In this document: piece after piece, positions 23,130-33,956 of the stretch
How positions within the stretch are numbered: the first letter of the stretch is position 1
How the letters are laid out: each line of letters begins with the position of its first letter
DNA from: Incurvaria masculella
Taxonomy: Eukaryota; Arthropoda; Insecta; Lepidoptera; Incurvariidae
Assembly (NCBI GenBank): GCA_946894095.1
Contig: OX335658.1
Location: forward strand, 10,593,001 to 10,657,000
Direction of reading: 5' to 3'
DNA: 64,000 nt
Position numbers and translations under genes: made by a program
Notes under the pieces: model-generated
Database searches by the model: none
Told to the model about the DNA's origin: nothing
What the model saw: the letters and a program-made list of their open reading frames with translations, nothing else

Positions 23130-23416
23130 GATCGAGTATGCGAGTCGGACTCGCACACGAAGGGTTCCGTACCATCGTAAATGATTTAACACCAAAAAAT
23201 AATGTTTTTTGTATGGGTGCCCCCTTTCATTTTTTTATTTTTTTATTTTACCTATTTGTTGTTATAGCGGCTAAATAAATACATACTCTGTGAAATGTTG
23301 AACTGCCTACCTATAGCGGTTCATGAGATACCCCCCTGTGACGGACGGACGGACGGACAGCGGAGGCTAAGTTATAGGGTTCCGTAGGCACCCTTTGGGT
23401 ACGGAACCCTTAAAAT
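23130..23416 (+). repeat. S1 SINE copy, 3' complete
   Basis: Contains TGCGAGTCGGACTCGCACAC, AAGGGTTCCGTACCATCGTA, ATACATACTCTGTGAAATG, the GGAC repeat run at 23343-23360 and the 3' arm GGGTACGGAACCCTT. The 5' flank of the head is replaced. Confidence 0.9.
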
Positions 23417-23839
23417 TGGAGAAATAAAATGACATAAGCAAGAGTCACATTTAAGCAAGAGGACGCCACAAGTGACAGTGCGGGGGGGTGAGGGGCGGCG
23501 GTGCTGGGGTGGAGGCGACGCGACGAACGGCGGCACTCAGGACGACACGGGAGCAGCATTTCGCACATGACTTATTCATGGGCGCAGGACACGCATCCTC
23601 CCGCTATCACTCATCCTTGGCAGAGGTCTTCTCGACGGTGACAGCCTGCATATATAACATGTGAAATGAGTGCATTTGAAAGATGTATGTAAAAGCTAAG
23701 AGCCATTTATTACTGGCAGCCAAGTCATTCATGTCCACGGCAAAATACGATACACTTGAATATTTTTACTGGACATATGTTACCTTAACGTATTTGCCTG
23801 GCTGTCCTTAAATCCTGAACATTAAAATTAAATGTGACA
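23417..23839. other. Intergenic with GC-rich block 23470-23610
   Basis: G-rich CpG block (GTGCGGGGGGGTGAGGGGCG and following). No exon or promoter motif that I can support. Confidence 0.4.
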
Positions 23840-23998
23840 TGTATGTATGTATAATCGACCGTGAAGCAAGGATGCATGAATTGAAGAAAGAGCCCAGTAA
23901 AAAGAACTACTTTACGAATATACTGCAAGGCTGGACCCGAACCAGCAAAACATACCATTCGCGGGTATTGCGTCTACCAATTTCGCCACCGGCTGTAT
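23840..23998 (-). repeat. SINE with tRNA-like head
   Basis: On the minus strand GCCGGTGGCGAAATTGGTAG (A-box TGGCGAAATTGG) is followed about 35 nt later by TGGTTCGGGTCCAGCC (B-box GGTTCGGGTCC). The spacing suits a tRNA, but the stems do not close cleanly and an unrelated tail ending near 23845 follows. A SINE head is more likely than a tRNA gene. Confidence 0.6.
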
Positions 23999-24264
23999 AC
24001 CCATAATTTGGAATTCTCCTACAGTCCCTCTTCCCGTAATGAATGTCTCCGACTAACACAGTGTTTAAGGTTATACCTACATACATTTAGAATTCCAAAT
24101 TAGATTTATTCAATGTTTAATATCATTTTAAAATTGTATTTAACTGAGATAAAATTAACGTCCATTAAATACATAAAAAAGATAAACATAAAATAAAAAA
24201 TATAATCATCAAGATTATTAAAATGTTACGTTTAATCCGGGCTGACTGAGTAGAGTCTGATACC

Positions 24265-24425
24265 AAACTAGACTCGTGAAACATAGACTAGGAGGTCGCG
24301 ACAAAAATGGTAAAGATTACGTAAATATTCACAGGAAAAGACCAACCCTCTGAAGCTAAATGTGAAAAAGCTTACCTCGTTAAGGCGCCTGAAAAAGTGG
24401 TTATCGTGATAAAAAAAATATAAGG
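24265..24425 (-). repeat. RX repeat copy
   Basis: The minus strand carries TCAGAGGGTTGGTCTTTTCC and ATTTTTGTCGCGACCTCCTA, matching 53478-53600 and 25020-25170. The adjacent part TCACGATAACCACTTTTTCA matches 53284-53310. Confidence 0.7.
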
Positions 24426-24510
24426 AGGTAAGTAAATGCCTGCAAATTACGAAGCATGAAAGTAACCATACATACTTGCTAAGCAAGGGGGAACGGCAGA
24501 ACGTCTAAAA

Positions 24511-24918
24511 TGCAGATCGTATAATATCATATTTTAACAAAATTTTAAAACCATGCACAACGTATAATAGGCAGATCGTATAATTTTATACGTAGTGCAT
24601 GATGAAGTTTACAAAATAAAATTACTTATTTCTCCATGCATAACGTATAAGAGTCCACAAAGTATAAAATTATGATCTTTATTTGACAAAAAAAGAAAAT
24701 CATGCATATCATATAATCCAAAAACATTTCATACGATAAGCGACCTTATGAATATACTTTTAAAGCGTATACTCGCACGCGACTTTTCGACCGTCTCAAT
24801 TAGCGTTGTAGCAAATTGTAACTCTTCAACAAATAACAATTCGTAGCAATTTCAGCCTTAAATGTATCGTTATTAGGGCGCTTTATGAGGTGCTTCTTGG
24901 CATATTATACGTTCTGCA
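24511..24918. repeat. M3 MITE with subterminal repeats
   Basis: The left end TGCAGATCGTATAATAT and the complement of the right end (TGCAGAACGTATAATAT) match 16 of 17. Related motifs of the form ATGCANAACGTATAA recur inside near 24553, 24571, 24634 and 24702 in both orientations. Repeated subterminal motifs are typical of hAT-like and related non-autonomous DNA transposons. Only copy in the window. Confidence 0.7.
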
Positions 24919-25019
24919 TGGTTTTCTTTTTTTGTGAATTCACGTTCATAAATGTAACGTAATCACGTAATCATAAAACCGACTGGTTATTGTTGTATAA
25001 CGAATAGGTATCTGCAACA

Positions 25020-25170
25020 TATATTCTGTATAGCCAATCGAGCTAGCGCAATCACTTGGCGCAGGCAAACCGACATATTTAGCATCAAAGGGTTGGTCTC
25101 TAACCTGTGAACCAGGATTCAGCCATGTACCTTAACGTGAACAACAATGTCGTGACCTCCCGGAATAACA
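25020..25170 (+). repeat. RX repeat copy
   Basis: CACTTGGCGCAGGCAAACCG, AAAGGGTTGGTCTCTAACCT, GGATTCAGCCATGTACCTTA and CGTGACCTCCCGG match the layout of 53478-53600. Confidence 0.65.
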
Positions 25171-25533
25171 CCTTTTAACTTTAAATCTCAGAGCGGTGAA
25201 AATGGCTTAGCGTAAGATACAAATGCGAACTGAGAGCCATCTAGCAAATAGAGGAGGCAATTATGTCAACTGAAAAGCGAGCGGTGTAAAGTGGAAAGTG
25301 AGGGTTATATTAACGGACTGACGTTGTATTCTGGGTGTGCCTAATACTCCCAGGTTCTAATACTGATTTAGATGAATATAAAATTAATTCATTATTATGC
25401 AAGGTTGGTCACCCAAAGAGAAAAATTACCACAACCTCAAAACCTGTAAGGTTGAGAGCACTGGATTAATTTCTGTAAGAGGTTCAAATAGTTTAAAATA
25501 TGTGCTAGAAAGGCTTAAATAATAAAAATAATA
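25171..25533. other. Intergenic, nothing recognised
   Basis: No feature seen. Confidence 0.5.
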
Positions 25534-26112
25534 ATGGTTCGGAATCCATGTATAACTCTAGGTCCCCTTCTACTACTAGGTGGTAGGTAGGGTTTAAGCC
25601 CGCCCGGGTCGATACTATCGCATTGAATGAAAATATGTTCGAAGGGGCAATTAAAAATTAGCCGTGTTTTCCATCCAGTTCAATGTAGCCGAGCTCATAA
25701 AGGGAAGGTCCTGACATGGCACCTCATTCCTTCGGGAATATGGTGTATTGGGCTAATATCGTAACGGTAGTGTGTGTGAAGATGGGACGACGACATAGTT
25801 AAAATAGCTGGCAGAATATGGACCAGAAAGGCAAAAGAGAGAAAACAATGGGAAGAAATGGGGGAGGCCTTCACCCTGCAGTGGGGAGCACAGTAATTTG
25901 GAAAAAAAATGCTGTAGACTATACTTATATGTAGGACTTAAGTTTTAAGATGAAGAGGAAATATCTATTCACAGTTTTTTTTTGCTTTACACTAATACTC
26001 TAGAAATCATCACAATGTAACGATTACCATCTGTGCTCATAAAATCAATGACTTTATCATTATTATTAGTTGTGTGGTATTAGCCATCTATGTCAGATTG
26101 CATAAAAAAAAC
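25534..26112 (+). repeat. S2 SINE body split by an RTE insertion
   Basis: The S2 body runs from GGTTCGGAATCC (25536) to GTAACGGTAG (25770), resumes at AGTTGTGTGGTATTAGCC (26068) and ends in an A-tract near 26112. The interruption is the RTE fragment at 25778-26067. The short repeat AGT(T)GTGTG on both sides looks like the target-site duplication. Confidence 0.85.
25778..26067 (+). mobile_element. RTE-like non-LTR 3' end
   Basis: The frame 25780-25896 reads RWDDDIVKIAGRIW, then KEREQWEEMGEAF, the usual end of RTE-clade polyproteins (W.DDI...AG..W.R...R..W...GEAF). A 3' UTR follows, containing TCTAGAAATCATCACAATGT and CGATTACCATCTGTGCTCAT, with a (ATT)n end. The same UTR recurs at 48405-48512. 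Strongly 5'-truncated, hence inactive. It lies inside an S2 SINE, so it inserted later than that SINE. Confidence 0.8.
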
Positions 26113-26674
26113 CTTCCTCTTTAATCTATGCCAGCACGTACGGAGTACATAACATGATTGGCAGCACATGTCACCTACTCCACTGAAGCCGGTTGAAAAC
26201 TCATACGCTTTCAGCGGAGTCGGCGGAGCGTGAAGTAGTGAGCTCTGAAACAATACATATTGGAAGCGAACGACATCATTTTCATAAATGTTTTATTCAT
26301 CGGATGAAAAAGCGTTTTTTCAGCTCGTTTTTCAAGAAAGATGTTACCAATTCATGTGATCGGTTATAGCACTATGAATAAAGGTTGGCATCGAATCTAA
26401 CTTACGCGAGGTTTGAATCAATTTCTGTCGTATCAGTTCGAACGAAGAAGCCATCCTTAGTTTGGAAATATTGTATTTCTTATTTATTGAAACATTCCGA
26501 AATGTGTGCAGTATTGAATAAACCTTAATTTAATATTCCCGCAAATTGTATATTGATTCTCACACTTATTCTTGAGATTAAATCCGTAACTTTATAATAT
26601 ACGGACAAATGTTCATGTTATTTGAAAACTACATTGGAAAACTGGAAAACCGGTGACCATCGCGCTAAAGCATT
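26113..26674. other. Intergenic, nothing recognised
   Basis: No feature seen. Confidence 0.5.
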
Positions 26675-27150
26675 TTTCATGGGACGTCGGCCGTGCGTCT
26701 CGACGACGACCCCGAGGTATCCCTAAATTTTGAGACCATCCAACTCCGAAGGGATGTTGGGTCTCTCTGTCTTCGACTTTACCATGGAGAATGCTCGTCG
26801 GTGCTGCATAACGCTGTTCCTACGTCCGCTTTATACCTTCGCTCAACGCGGAACAAGGATAAAATTCACAAATTCACAGTCGACATTCCAAAAAAAAAAC
26901 ATACAGACGAATTGAGAACCTCCTCCTTTTTTGAAGTCGCTTAAAAAATAGGAACTCATCAATCCTCTAGATACTTTATCTATAGGGTCGGTGAACAATG
27001 GAATGAAGTCCCTTCCGAGGTATTTCCGCTAAATTATGACTTGGGGTCCTTCAAACGTGGTGTGAAGGCATGGTCTTCGCAGCCCATGGGCGTCGCCGGG
27101 CACCTTTAGGTCCTGGCGTACGCCATATGCCGCGCTTAACATAAAAAAAT
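26675..27150 (+). mobile_element. NL3 non-LTR reverse transcriptase tail
   Basis: The frame from about 26681 reads LDDDPEVSLNFETIQLRRDV, then SLCLRLYHGECSS and HKFTVDIPKKK, the thumb and C-terminal region of a Jockey/CR1-like polyprotein. It stops at 26944. A second frame continues with VGEQWNEVPSEVF and DLGSFKRGVKAW to a stop at 27107-27109, so at least one frameshift and several stops separate the pieces. The catalytic FADD/YADD part is absent (5' truncation near 26675). Not the same family as NL1 or NL2. Confidence 0.8.
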
Positions 27151-27324
27151 TCAGGAAAAGCAGAGGGGAAACGCACAAAGCAAGTTAAGTACTATTGAGA
27201 TCTATTCAATTAATACAAAAAAACATGTTTCGTTATTAACACCTACCATTTTCGAGTACTTAGCCTTCCTTGCTTTCTTAAAGTTTGTATAAAATATTTA
27301 CAAATTATATTCACTAACCTTCCT

Positions 27325-27470
27325 TGTTTTAAGAGTTATGGAGGAACATATATGCATACATACATACAGAAATGATTTCTAAATATCGTCAATTCAGTTT
27401 TAGTATCATAAACAAAGTCTAGAAACGAAGTATCTTAGAAAACAAAGCAACTTAGAGATCCCAAATAAGA
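27325..27470 (+). repeat. RY repeat copy
   Basis: AAGAGTTATGGAGGAACATA, ATCGTCAATTCAGTTTTAGT and AAAACAAAGCAACTTA match 7315-7440. It abuts RV directly. Confidence 0.7.
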
Positions 27471-27948
27471 GATCCCAAATTTTGCTCAAAAGAGCTTTAT
27501 TTGATAGAACTAGATGTCTGATGACCGTTGACATTGTAAAATTGTGTTTGGTTTCCAAGTTATAAGGTCCGAAAGTTCGCATTTTTCGCCCGTTTTATAC
27601 AATAACTTTGGTGGTTTATTACGCAATGATAAAGTAAGAAAATCTTAAAAAAAATAGTCATCAGACATAGCTTATTTAATCAAGATTTATAATCTATTTG
27701 GTTTTTGTTGGATTTTTGACTACAGCGGTCGTGGTTTACTTTTAGCTATAAGTCGTTTTGAAATCAAAATTTTCGTAAATCTTACCAAATCATACACTAT
27801 GCACATTATCTTTTTTGTGGACATGTTGCATCTTTCTCATCACGGAGCCTGTCTTTTTCTTTGAAACAGAGAAGGTCCCAGAGCGCAACAGCACGGTTTT
27901 GTACAGTGCCCGCGAATGAGTTAGTCCCGCCGGGTTGGGCCACCTTAA
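27471..27948 (+). repeat. RV repeat, copy 1
   Basis: About 480 bp, inverted relative to 35657-36138. Shared anchors include GCCCGCGAATGAGTTAGTCC, GCGCAACAGCACGGTTTTGT, CAGACATAGCTTATTTAATC and TCATACACTATGCACATT. The ends are not obviously inverted repeats and no motif-bearing frame was found. Class unknown. Confidence 0.85.
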
Positions 27949-29004
27949 AGCGCTCTTCCCTTCGTTCTCGCCCTGGGTACGTCTAGACCATGAAACAGAT
28001 TACATTTTGATCAGTACAAGAGCAGACGGCGTCCATAAAACAGATTGCTGTATTGTAATTTCAGGCGCGGTGGTAAATCTCGGCGGGAAGCGCGCAGTCC
28101 CGGCAATTTCCGCGACATTCAGAAATCGTTCCGTCGCCCGCGAATCTTGTTATCGTCTGCCGCAAGACGGCGACACAATCTTATAAAAATTCAACGGACG
28201 AGCGGCGCCAGCACGGCGAGGATGGTGGGACTGGAGCGGCGCTCGGAACTCATTCGTGTGTCAGCAGCGTGACCACGAGTTAGTGGAAGTGCACTGAGAT
28301 GCTGAGATTCATAGAGATTACTCGTTCTTGGCAGAGCCAAAGTATACCTTCCGACTGTCAGTTTTGCCATAAAATGTATGAAACAAATGTCTGCCAGGCA
28401 CGAGTAATGTCTATTAAGGGCCTGGTACTAGCCAAATCGCAAAGTTAGACGAGGCACCCCAAGTAAACTAACTAAGTCTGACGATTATAAGTGTCATCCT
28501 TACAATATATGATTCTTTGTCTAGGAATCGAATGATTTTCGTTAATGTATGTTTCCTTTTTCTATACAAAATACATTGCGGAAACGGTGTCCATTTCCGA
28601 ACTTTTTTGACTAAATGTAGAAATCTAAAAGCAAATGGAATTTTTTGTTTATGCATATATGCTGTTTTTGCTTATATCTAGAAATCGAATGACTTTCAGA
28701 TTTCTAATGAGAAAAATCAACTTTTTTTATTTTTATTATTATTTAAATAAATGATGGAATAAAAAAATATTAACAATCCATTATCAGTCTGGAGTTCTAT
28801 TTGGATTTGCTGAAGCGTTTCACTACATATTATTACATTTGTTAAAAAGTGCATTTGTATGGCGCGAGTAGTTGGCTAGTCCTAGCGCCTTAATCTCAGC
28901 ATGAGTGTAATCAATTCGAATGCGGGACGCGCAACATCGAATATTCGTTGCATTAAATAGCGCCCTGCGTGTTCGTAAGTGTCGTTGGAACTCGAGAACA
29001 TCAG
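27949..29004. other. Intergenic with CpG-rich block 28050-28280
   Basis: The CpG-rich block is open in two overlapping frames (27935-28186, 28045-28272) without a recognisable motif. The remainder is AT-rich. Candidate promoter or exon, unsupported. Confidence 0.4.
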
Positions 29005-29522
29005 AGCCCCTAGTCCGACTTGTCACCTAAATGGAGGTTAACGCCAAACCATCGATTGGCGTTTTCAAATTTATGGAGAATTGAAGAGCGCGCGCAGTGG
29101 GCGCGAACTAACATTTTCGAGTCTGAGGCCCGATTGCAGGAAGAGAGGGTTGAGTTAATCAATGTTCAAACACGTTACTTTAATCGAACCACAAGGAGTT
29201 GACTCAGCTTCCTTCCATACTGTCCATAAAAAAATCGTGTTTTATCATACGTTGAAATTGATTTTGACTTTGTGTCCTTACGTGCACTCGGACCTGAGAT
29301 TGACTTAACAGCTTACTCATCGTCATCGTAATTACGTTGACGTTGTCGTTTACACGGTTTCCGCATTTTCATACAACTTTGGTAGCCCGAGTTTGATTTT
29401 GACAGGTTGAAAAAGTAAAACCATAGAACAAGTAGTAAACCTTGTATGGGGTTTGATGTTTTTAATAACTTCGAAGTTCCGTAAACGCCAATTCAGGTGA
29501 GAAGTCCGACTAGGGTCTCAGT
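29005..29522. repeat. M4 MITE containing an M5 insertion
   Basis: The ends are inverted: left CCTAGTCCGACTTGTCACCT against the complement of the right end (CCTAGTCGGACTTCTCACCT). Inside is TTGGCGTTTTCAAATTTATG. The copy at 34258-34624 lacks the internal 170 bp found here (29123-29293), which is M5. Confidence 0.8.
29123..29293. repeat. M5 MITE nested in M4
   Basis: About 170 bp bounded by GGCCCGATTGC and the near-complement GCACTCGGACC. It matches the solo copy at 33657-33820 and is absent from the homologous site in the other M4 copy, so it is an insertion. Confidence 0.75.
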
Positions 29523-30254
29523 AGTGAGCGTACGCTGCCCCTATACAAGCCAGTTTCGGTTGCCATCCCCGTACTTCCTTCCTCACTGACAACCCCCGCC
29601 CCCGCGCCGACGAGGTAACGAGGGCATAAAGGATGGAATCCACCCGAACGCCTGTCGCGGCGTCACGTATGGCTCAATCCGGCCAATAGCCTGCTGCAGC
29701 CACGCGTGCCTCGCATAGTAAGCGCGGGTAGGGGTCCGTTGTTACGAGCGTTAGCGGGTTTTTTGATACTCTGTGCAAGTGTCGCTCTATATTTTGATTA
29801 TATGTGGTGATACGAGACCGTCGTTTTTTTGTTGTAACCAAAATTAGTTTTTGTTTTTGGACGTGTGTTCCGCACGCGTTTGGTGGATCCGAGCGACACT
29901 CTTACTGTCACTGACCCTTCAACCAATATTACTTTACGGCCGAAACGATAACACAGTTACGTGTCTGCATTCTTCGCTTGTCTTTTTCTTCGCGAAAAAC
30001 ACTCAATAGTGTCATCCTTCCGGCCGTAATGCAATACAATGCGTCGGGACCGAAATTCAAACAAAGCACTTTGAAACAGTGTGCATATATTTAATTAAAA
30101 ATTACATCTAGCGGTTTAAGCGTAATCTTCTATTTAACTTAATTAATCCGTCCGACTTTGAAGTTTTCCTTGAGGTTATACATATATAATATAGCGAAAG
30201 GAACTTCGTTCTTACCGAGTGTCCCACGACACTTCTTATTATATAAATCTGTAT
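29523..30254. other. Intergenic; GC-rich 29560-29760
   Basis: CpG-rich segment with CCCCCGCCCCCGCGCCGACG at 29591-29610. No motif-bearing frame. Could be a promoter-proximal region of an unseen gene. Confidence 0.4.
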
Positions 30255-30335
30255 GGACGGCTTATCACACTTATCGTCGCGCATCGCATTCCCGAAGGAA
30301 TCAGGTGCCAAACTGGATGGAAAACGTGGACCTTT
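30255..30335 (-). repeat. S2 SINE fragment
   Basis: CGCATTCCCGAAGGAATCAG and AACTGGATGGAAAACGTGGA are antisense S2 body blocks. Confidence 0.65.
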
Positions 30336-30706
30336 TTTGGCTGTTCGCCATTTCGCTTGACAGCATTTCGATCTATTCGGAACAAATGAAATTATATTTA
30401 ATACTTTTTAATGTTTAAACATCATCACGGACCCCCATCGTAGCAGCCGCGCGTTTCACACTTGACGTTCTTTTGTCAAACGGATTACAATATGTAATAA
30501 TGCAGGCTTTTAGAGATTTTTTTTATCAAGCAGCCGTCCCGCGCGTCACATGCTTGCTCTCATTTGGAAGTATAATGATTTTCTTGTTTCCGTAGAAAGT
30601 TCATTACTTTTCCGGGTATATTTTTGCGGCTCCAAAGTGATTTTTCTCCTACACAAATGAGTTTACAAATATTTTTGTTTCTGTGTATTGATTTTAATAA
30701 CCTTTG
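30336..30706. other. Intergenic, nothing recognised
   Basis: AT-rich; no feature seen. Confidence 0.5.
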
Positions 30707-31006
30707 AAAAAACCGGCCAAGCGCGAGTCGGACTCGCACGCGAAGGGTTCCGTACCATCGTACAAGATTTAACACAAATAAATCACGTTTTTTGTACGGG
30801 AACCCCCTTTGATTATTATTATTTTTTTATTTTACCTATTGTTATAGCGGCAAAATAAATACACATTCTGTAAAAAATTCAGCTGCCAACCTATTACGGT
30901 TCATGGGATACAGCCCTGTGACAGACAGACGGATGGACGGACGGACGGACAGCGGAGGCTTAGTAATAGGGTTCCGTTTTCACCCTTTGGGTACGGAACC
31001 CTAAAA
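30707..31006 (+). repeat. S1 SINE, best full-length copy
   Basis: Starts AAAAAACCGGCCAAGCGCGA. The head has a small hairpin (GCGAGTC G GACTCGC) and the arm AGGGTTCCGTACC, whose perfect 13-nt complement GGTACGGAACCCT is at the 3' end near 31000. A second local hairpin is formed by TAGGGTTCCGT and ACGGAACCCTA in the last 45 bases. A GGAC repeat run lies at 30928-30951. Reference for the S1 calls. Confidence 0.9.
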
Positions 31007-31318
31007 TATGACATTTAACTGCGAGACATCAGACCAGAATCTAATTACAACATTAACACCGCTATTCAAAAGTAACATTGTAAAAAAAAATTGTCATATT
31101 CTTATTTTGGACCTAGTTAACATATTATTACATGCAAATTATCTATGAAGAATTGTATGTATACTTATATATGTATATGTATTCGTTTATAACTTTAAAC
31201 ATATTAATATATGTTTTAAGTTGTAAATTATTGTTTATGTATATATATATATATATATTGGTTTTCTTTACGCATTACGAATAACCTACATTTGCTTTTT
31301 CATTTCTTATCCTCATCA
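31007..31318. other. Intergenic with (TA)n tract
   Basis: A TA dinucleotide run lies at 31238-31257. Otherwise AT-rich with no feature. Confidence 0.6.
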
Positions 31319-31457
31319 CCCCAAAGGTTGACTGGAAGAAATCACTTTAGTGATAAGTTCGCCTTTGTGCAGTTTCGCTCTGTTAGATTTAATTGTTCTG
31401 TGTATAGTTTATAATGTAATTTGTGCAATAAAGAATTTCTTTCTTTCTTTCTTTATT
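31319..31457 (+). mobile_element. 3' tail of a non-LTR element
   Basis: GACTGGAAGAAATCACTTTA, TTCGCCTTTGTGCAG and GTGCAATAAAGAATTTCTTT, then CTTT repeats. It matches the minus-strand tail at 6660-6805. A related layout ends NL2 (38000-38075). No coding part attached. Confidence 0.75.
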
Positions 31458-33144
31458 GTCTGAATGGTCTTAGGCTCAGGGCGGTGAAAAAAATATTAGA
31501 ACGCAAGCCTTTGGTTACAATTATTTAATGAAATAATGAAGTATTAAATGTTTGCAGTTCGGAGGAAATACTAAACTCTTTCGCTCGCGGCCCGCGCGGC
31601 GCATGCGGGCAAATAAGTAAAGATCGCACAAAATATATCGGCATCCCCGTTTACACTGTTGCAAACTTGCAACAAACGAGTATAGTAGAGAACCGGGTTT
31701 ATCAGCGGTAACTCACGCTGCTCTGAACTAATACTACTGCCATGAAGCATGCGGGGACTGGATAACAGCGCAGCTCCGCTTGTGTTTTGGTGAGTCAGTT
31801 CATTTAGCTCACCAGCTCAGTCTCTTTAAATCATATCATTTTTAGCTTCTCATTTTGATTTTGAATGGATACAACTTAATCGGTTGAAGACAGATAAATA
31901 ATGGTGTCTGTATATATAATTGTAAGATTACTGATATTTTGGTTGTAAATTTTTCTAACATTTTAAGAAAACAAAGTGTTTTTTACGATTTAAATATATT
32001 ATCGATTTTTCTTTAAAATCATCCCCTCCTTTTAATAATTCTAACTTACATGAAGGTTAACCGTCAAAAGTGCAACATTTCTTCAAATACGGAACTGTAT
32101 CATTGCTCAACGAAGAAAAACATGTCTCATTCGTTTCGTTCTTATTCATTTGAGAGTTGAAATACTTCAACCTCTAGGTCCGAAGCGAGGAAACTTCCAA
32201 ACGACGCAACTTGTCTTGAACTGCGGCTGACGAGTGGAACCGAATCCCCATTGGATACTATTCTAATCCCGATGCAAGGAACTTTTAGTTGGAACGTCAA
32301 TTTCTACTTTGTATGTATGATTGATCGTCCTAGTTTATCAACGAGAAAGGACTTAAATCTAGGTTTCATTCCTTCTTGAGGTATATTTTATTCGACCTGC
32401 GTTGATTTCGTTTACAACAATATTTGACCCATACCAGCGTCGCGTTGGAGATCACAGCAAAAACACATTTATTTTATAAATATTGGGTAATGATGCCGTT
32501 TGAGGGCTTTTGCGAAAAACGATTGGAAAATTGTTTTCTTCGGAAACTTGTTGCTCTGATTGCAACAAGTGATATTTCATGGGGCGAGGAAAAAATGACT
32601 TAATCGCGATTCATTGATTAATTAATTCATTACAAAATTAATTCATCGCGATTCAAAAAATATATATTATAATACCCACTGAAAGAATATAACATAAAAA
32701 TTATAAAAGTCCGGATCAACGGGTAAGTAATATAATTTTTAGAGAACAATCAATTGTATTCATTATTTAATAAAAAACAGAAGAGAATATGGATCAGTTA
32801 CTTTGTGCCACTTAACGATGCACAGTTCGAGGACATTTCTGTTGTGTTCCGGCAGTCGGTGACACGCCGCCGCAGCTGAAATAATGAAACACGTAGCACG
32901 AGCGCTGTAAAATTTCCTGCATTCAAACGTGAGAGTTTTCCGGCCAGCCTCCACCGTTGTTACGTAATAAATTCTCCGAAATCGTAACAACGTGGAAAAC
33001 ATGCAACCCTCCAATCATGATTTTTGTTGATATAATATTTCAATGATTCTACAGTTATCTTAACATTCTCACTGCTTTTAAATAATTTGTAAGCATCAGT
33101 CTCTCATTAATATATTTTATATTAAAACCATTACCTACTGTCAG
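31458..33144. other. Intergenic, mostly AT-rich
   Basis: A short GC patch lies at 31580-31610 (CGCGGCCCGCGCGGCGCATG). The 83-codon frame 32763-33014 (minus) has no motif. Nothing else recognised. Confidence 0.45.
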
Positions 33145-33470
33145 ACGGTTAAGCCGGCCTGGGTTGGTACCATCGCGTTGGATGAAAAGATGGCAGAAAC
33201 GGCATTTAATAATTGTCCGTATTTTCGGTTTAGTTTAATATAAACATGCTTTTCTATGTATCTAGACATGGATGACTAATACCTAACCCGCCGTTATGAC
33301 ATTAGCCCAACATACCGCATTCCCGAAGGAATTGAGTACCATGTTAGGACATTTCCTTTTTAAGCACGGCTATATTGAACTGGATGAAAAAAGCGGTACA
33401 TTTTTTGTTTCACAAGGATTCCTTCGGAAATGCGGTTATATGGTATCTTGGGTTCATATAACAGTAGATT
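33145..33470. repeat. Back-to-back S2 SINE fragments
   Basis: 33147-33255 is a plus-strand S2 body fragment (GGTTAAGCCGGCCTGGGTTG, GATGAAAAGATGGCAGAAAC). 33265-33410 is a minus-strand 3' half (ACATTAGCCCAACATACCGC). A short plus-strand piece follows at 33415-33465. The mixed orientation suggests repeated insertion and rearrangement. Confidence 0.7.
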
Positions 33471-33656
33471 GATCTTTGCCACGCTGTCTGGGGAGGCTTC
33501 CATGGTAAATATACTTGCTGGATGAACATGCAAGTGAGGGACTAAATCTGACATTTAGTTGCATTTCGCACCATGCTAACTGGTAAATACACTTGTCCGA
33601 ATAACACATCGTTTGACAGTTAACACGGTCCGAGATGCAATTAAACTCCAGATTTA

Positions 33657-33820
33657 GCTCCGATTGCAGGAACAGATGTTTGAGTTAATCAATGTTCAAA
33701 CAAATATATTTTAGTGAACCGCATGGAGTTGTTTCAGCTCCTTTCCATACCGTCCATAAAAAGGGATGTGTATAATCATACCTTTACGTTGATTTCGTGT
33801 CTTTTCGTGCACTCGGCCCT
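33657..33820. repeat. M5 MITE, solo copy
   Basis: GCTCCGATTGCAGGAACAG to GTGCACTCGGCC. It matches the M5 nested in M4 at 29123-29293, including TTGAGTTAATCAATGTTCAA. Confidence 0.75.
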
Positions 33821-33956
33821 TACTCACTCACTGGCCTGTACACCCGGCAGGTTAGGTTACCATGGTAACCCCCCCGCTACAAAAAAGCTCCACATATATT
33901 TTCCCTATCTATTCGCTAATTCTTTTGGATGGGGAAACTATATGCAGTCAGCAGGT

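Noticed and set aside
23925..23995. Functional tRNA gene on the minus strand
   Set aside because: A- and B-boxes are present but the stems do not pair cleanly and a SINE-type tail follows.
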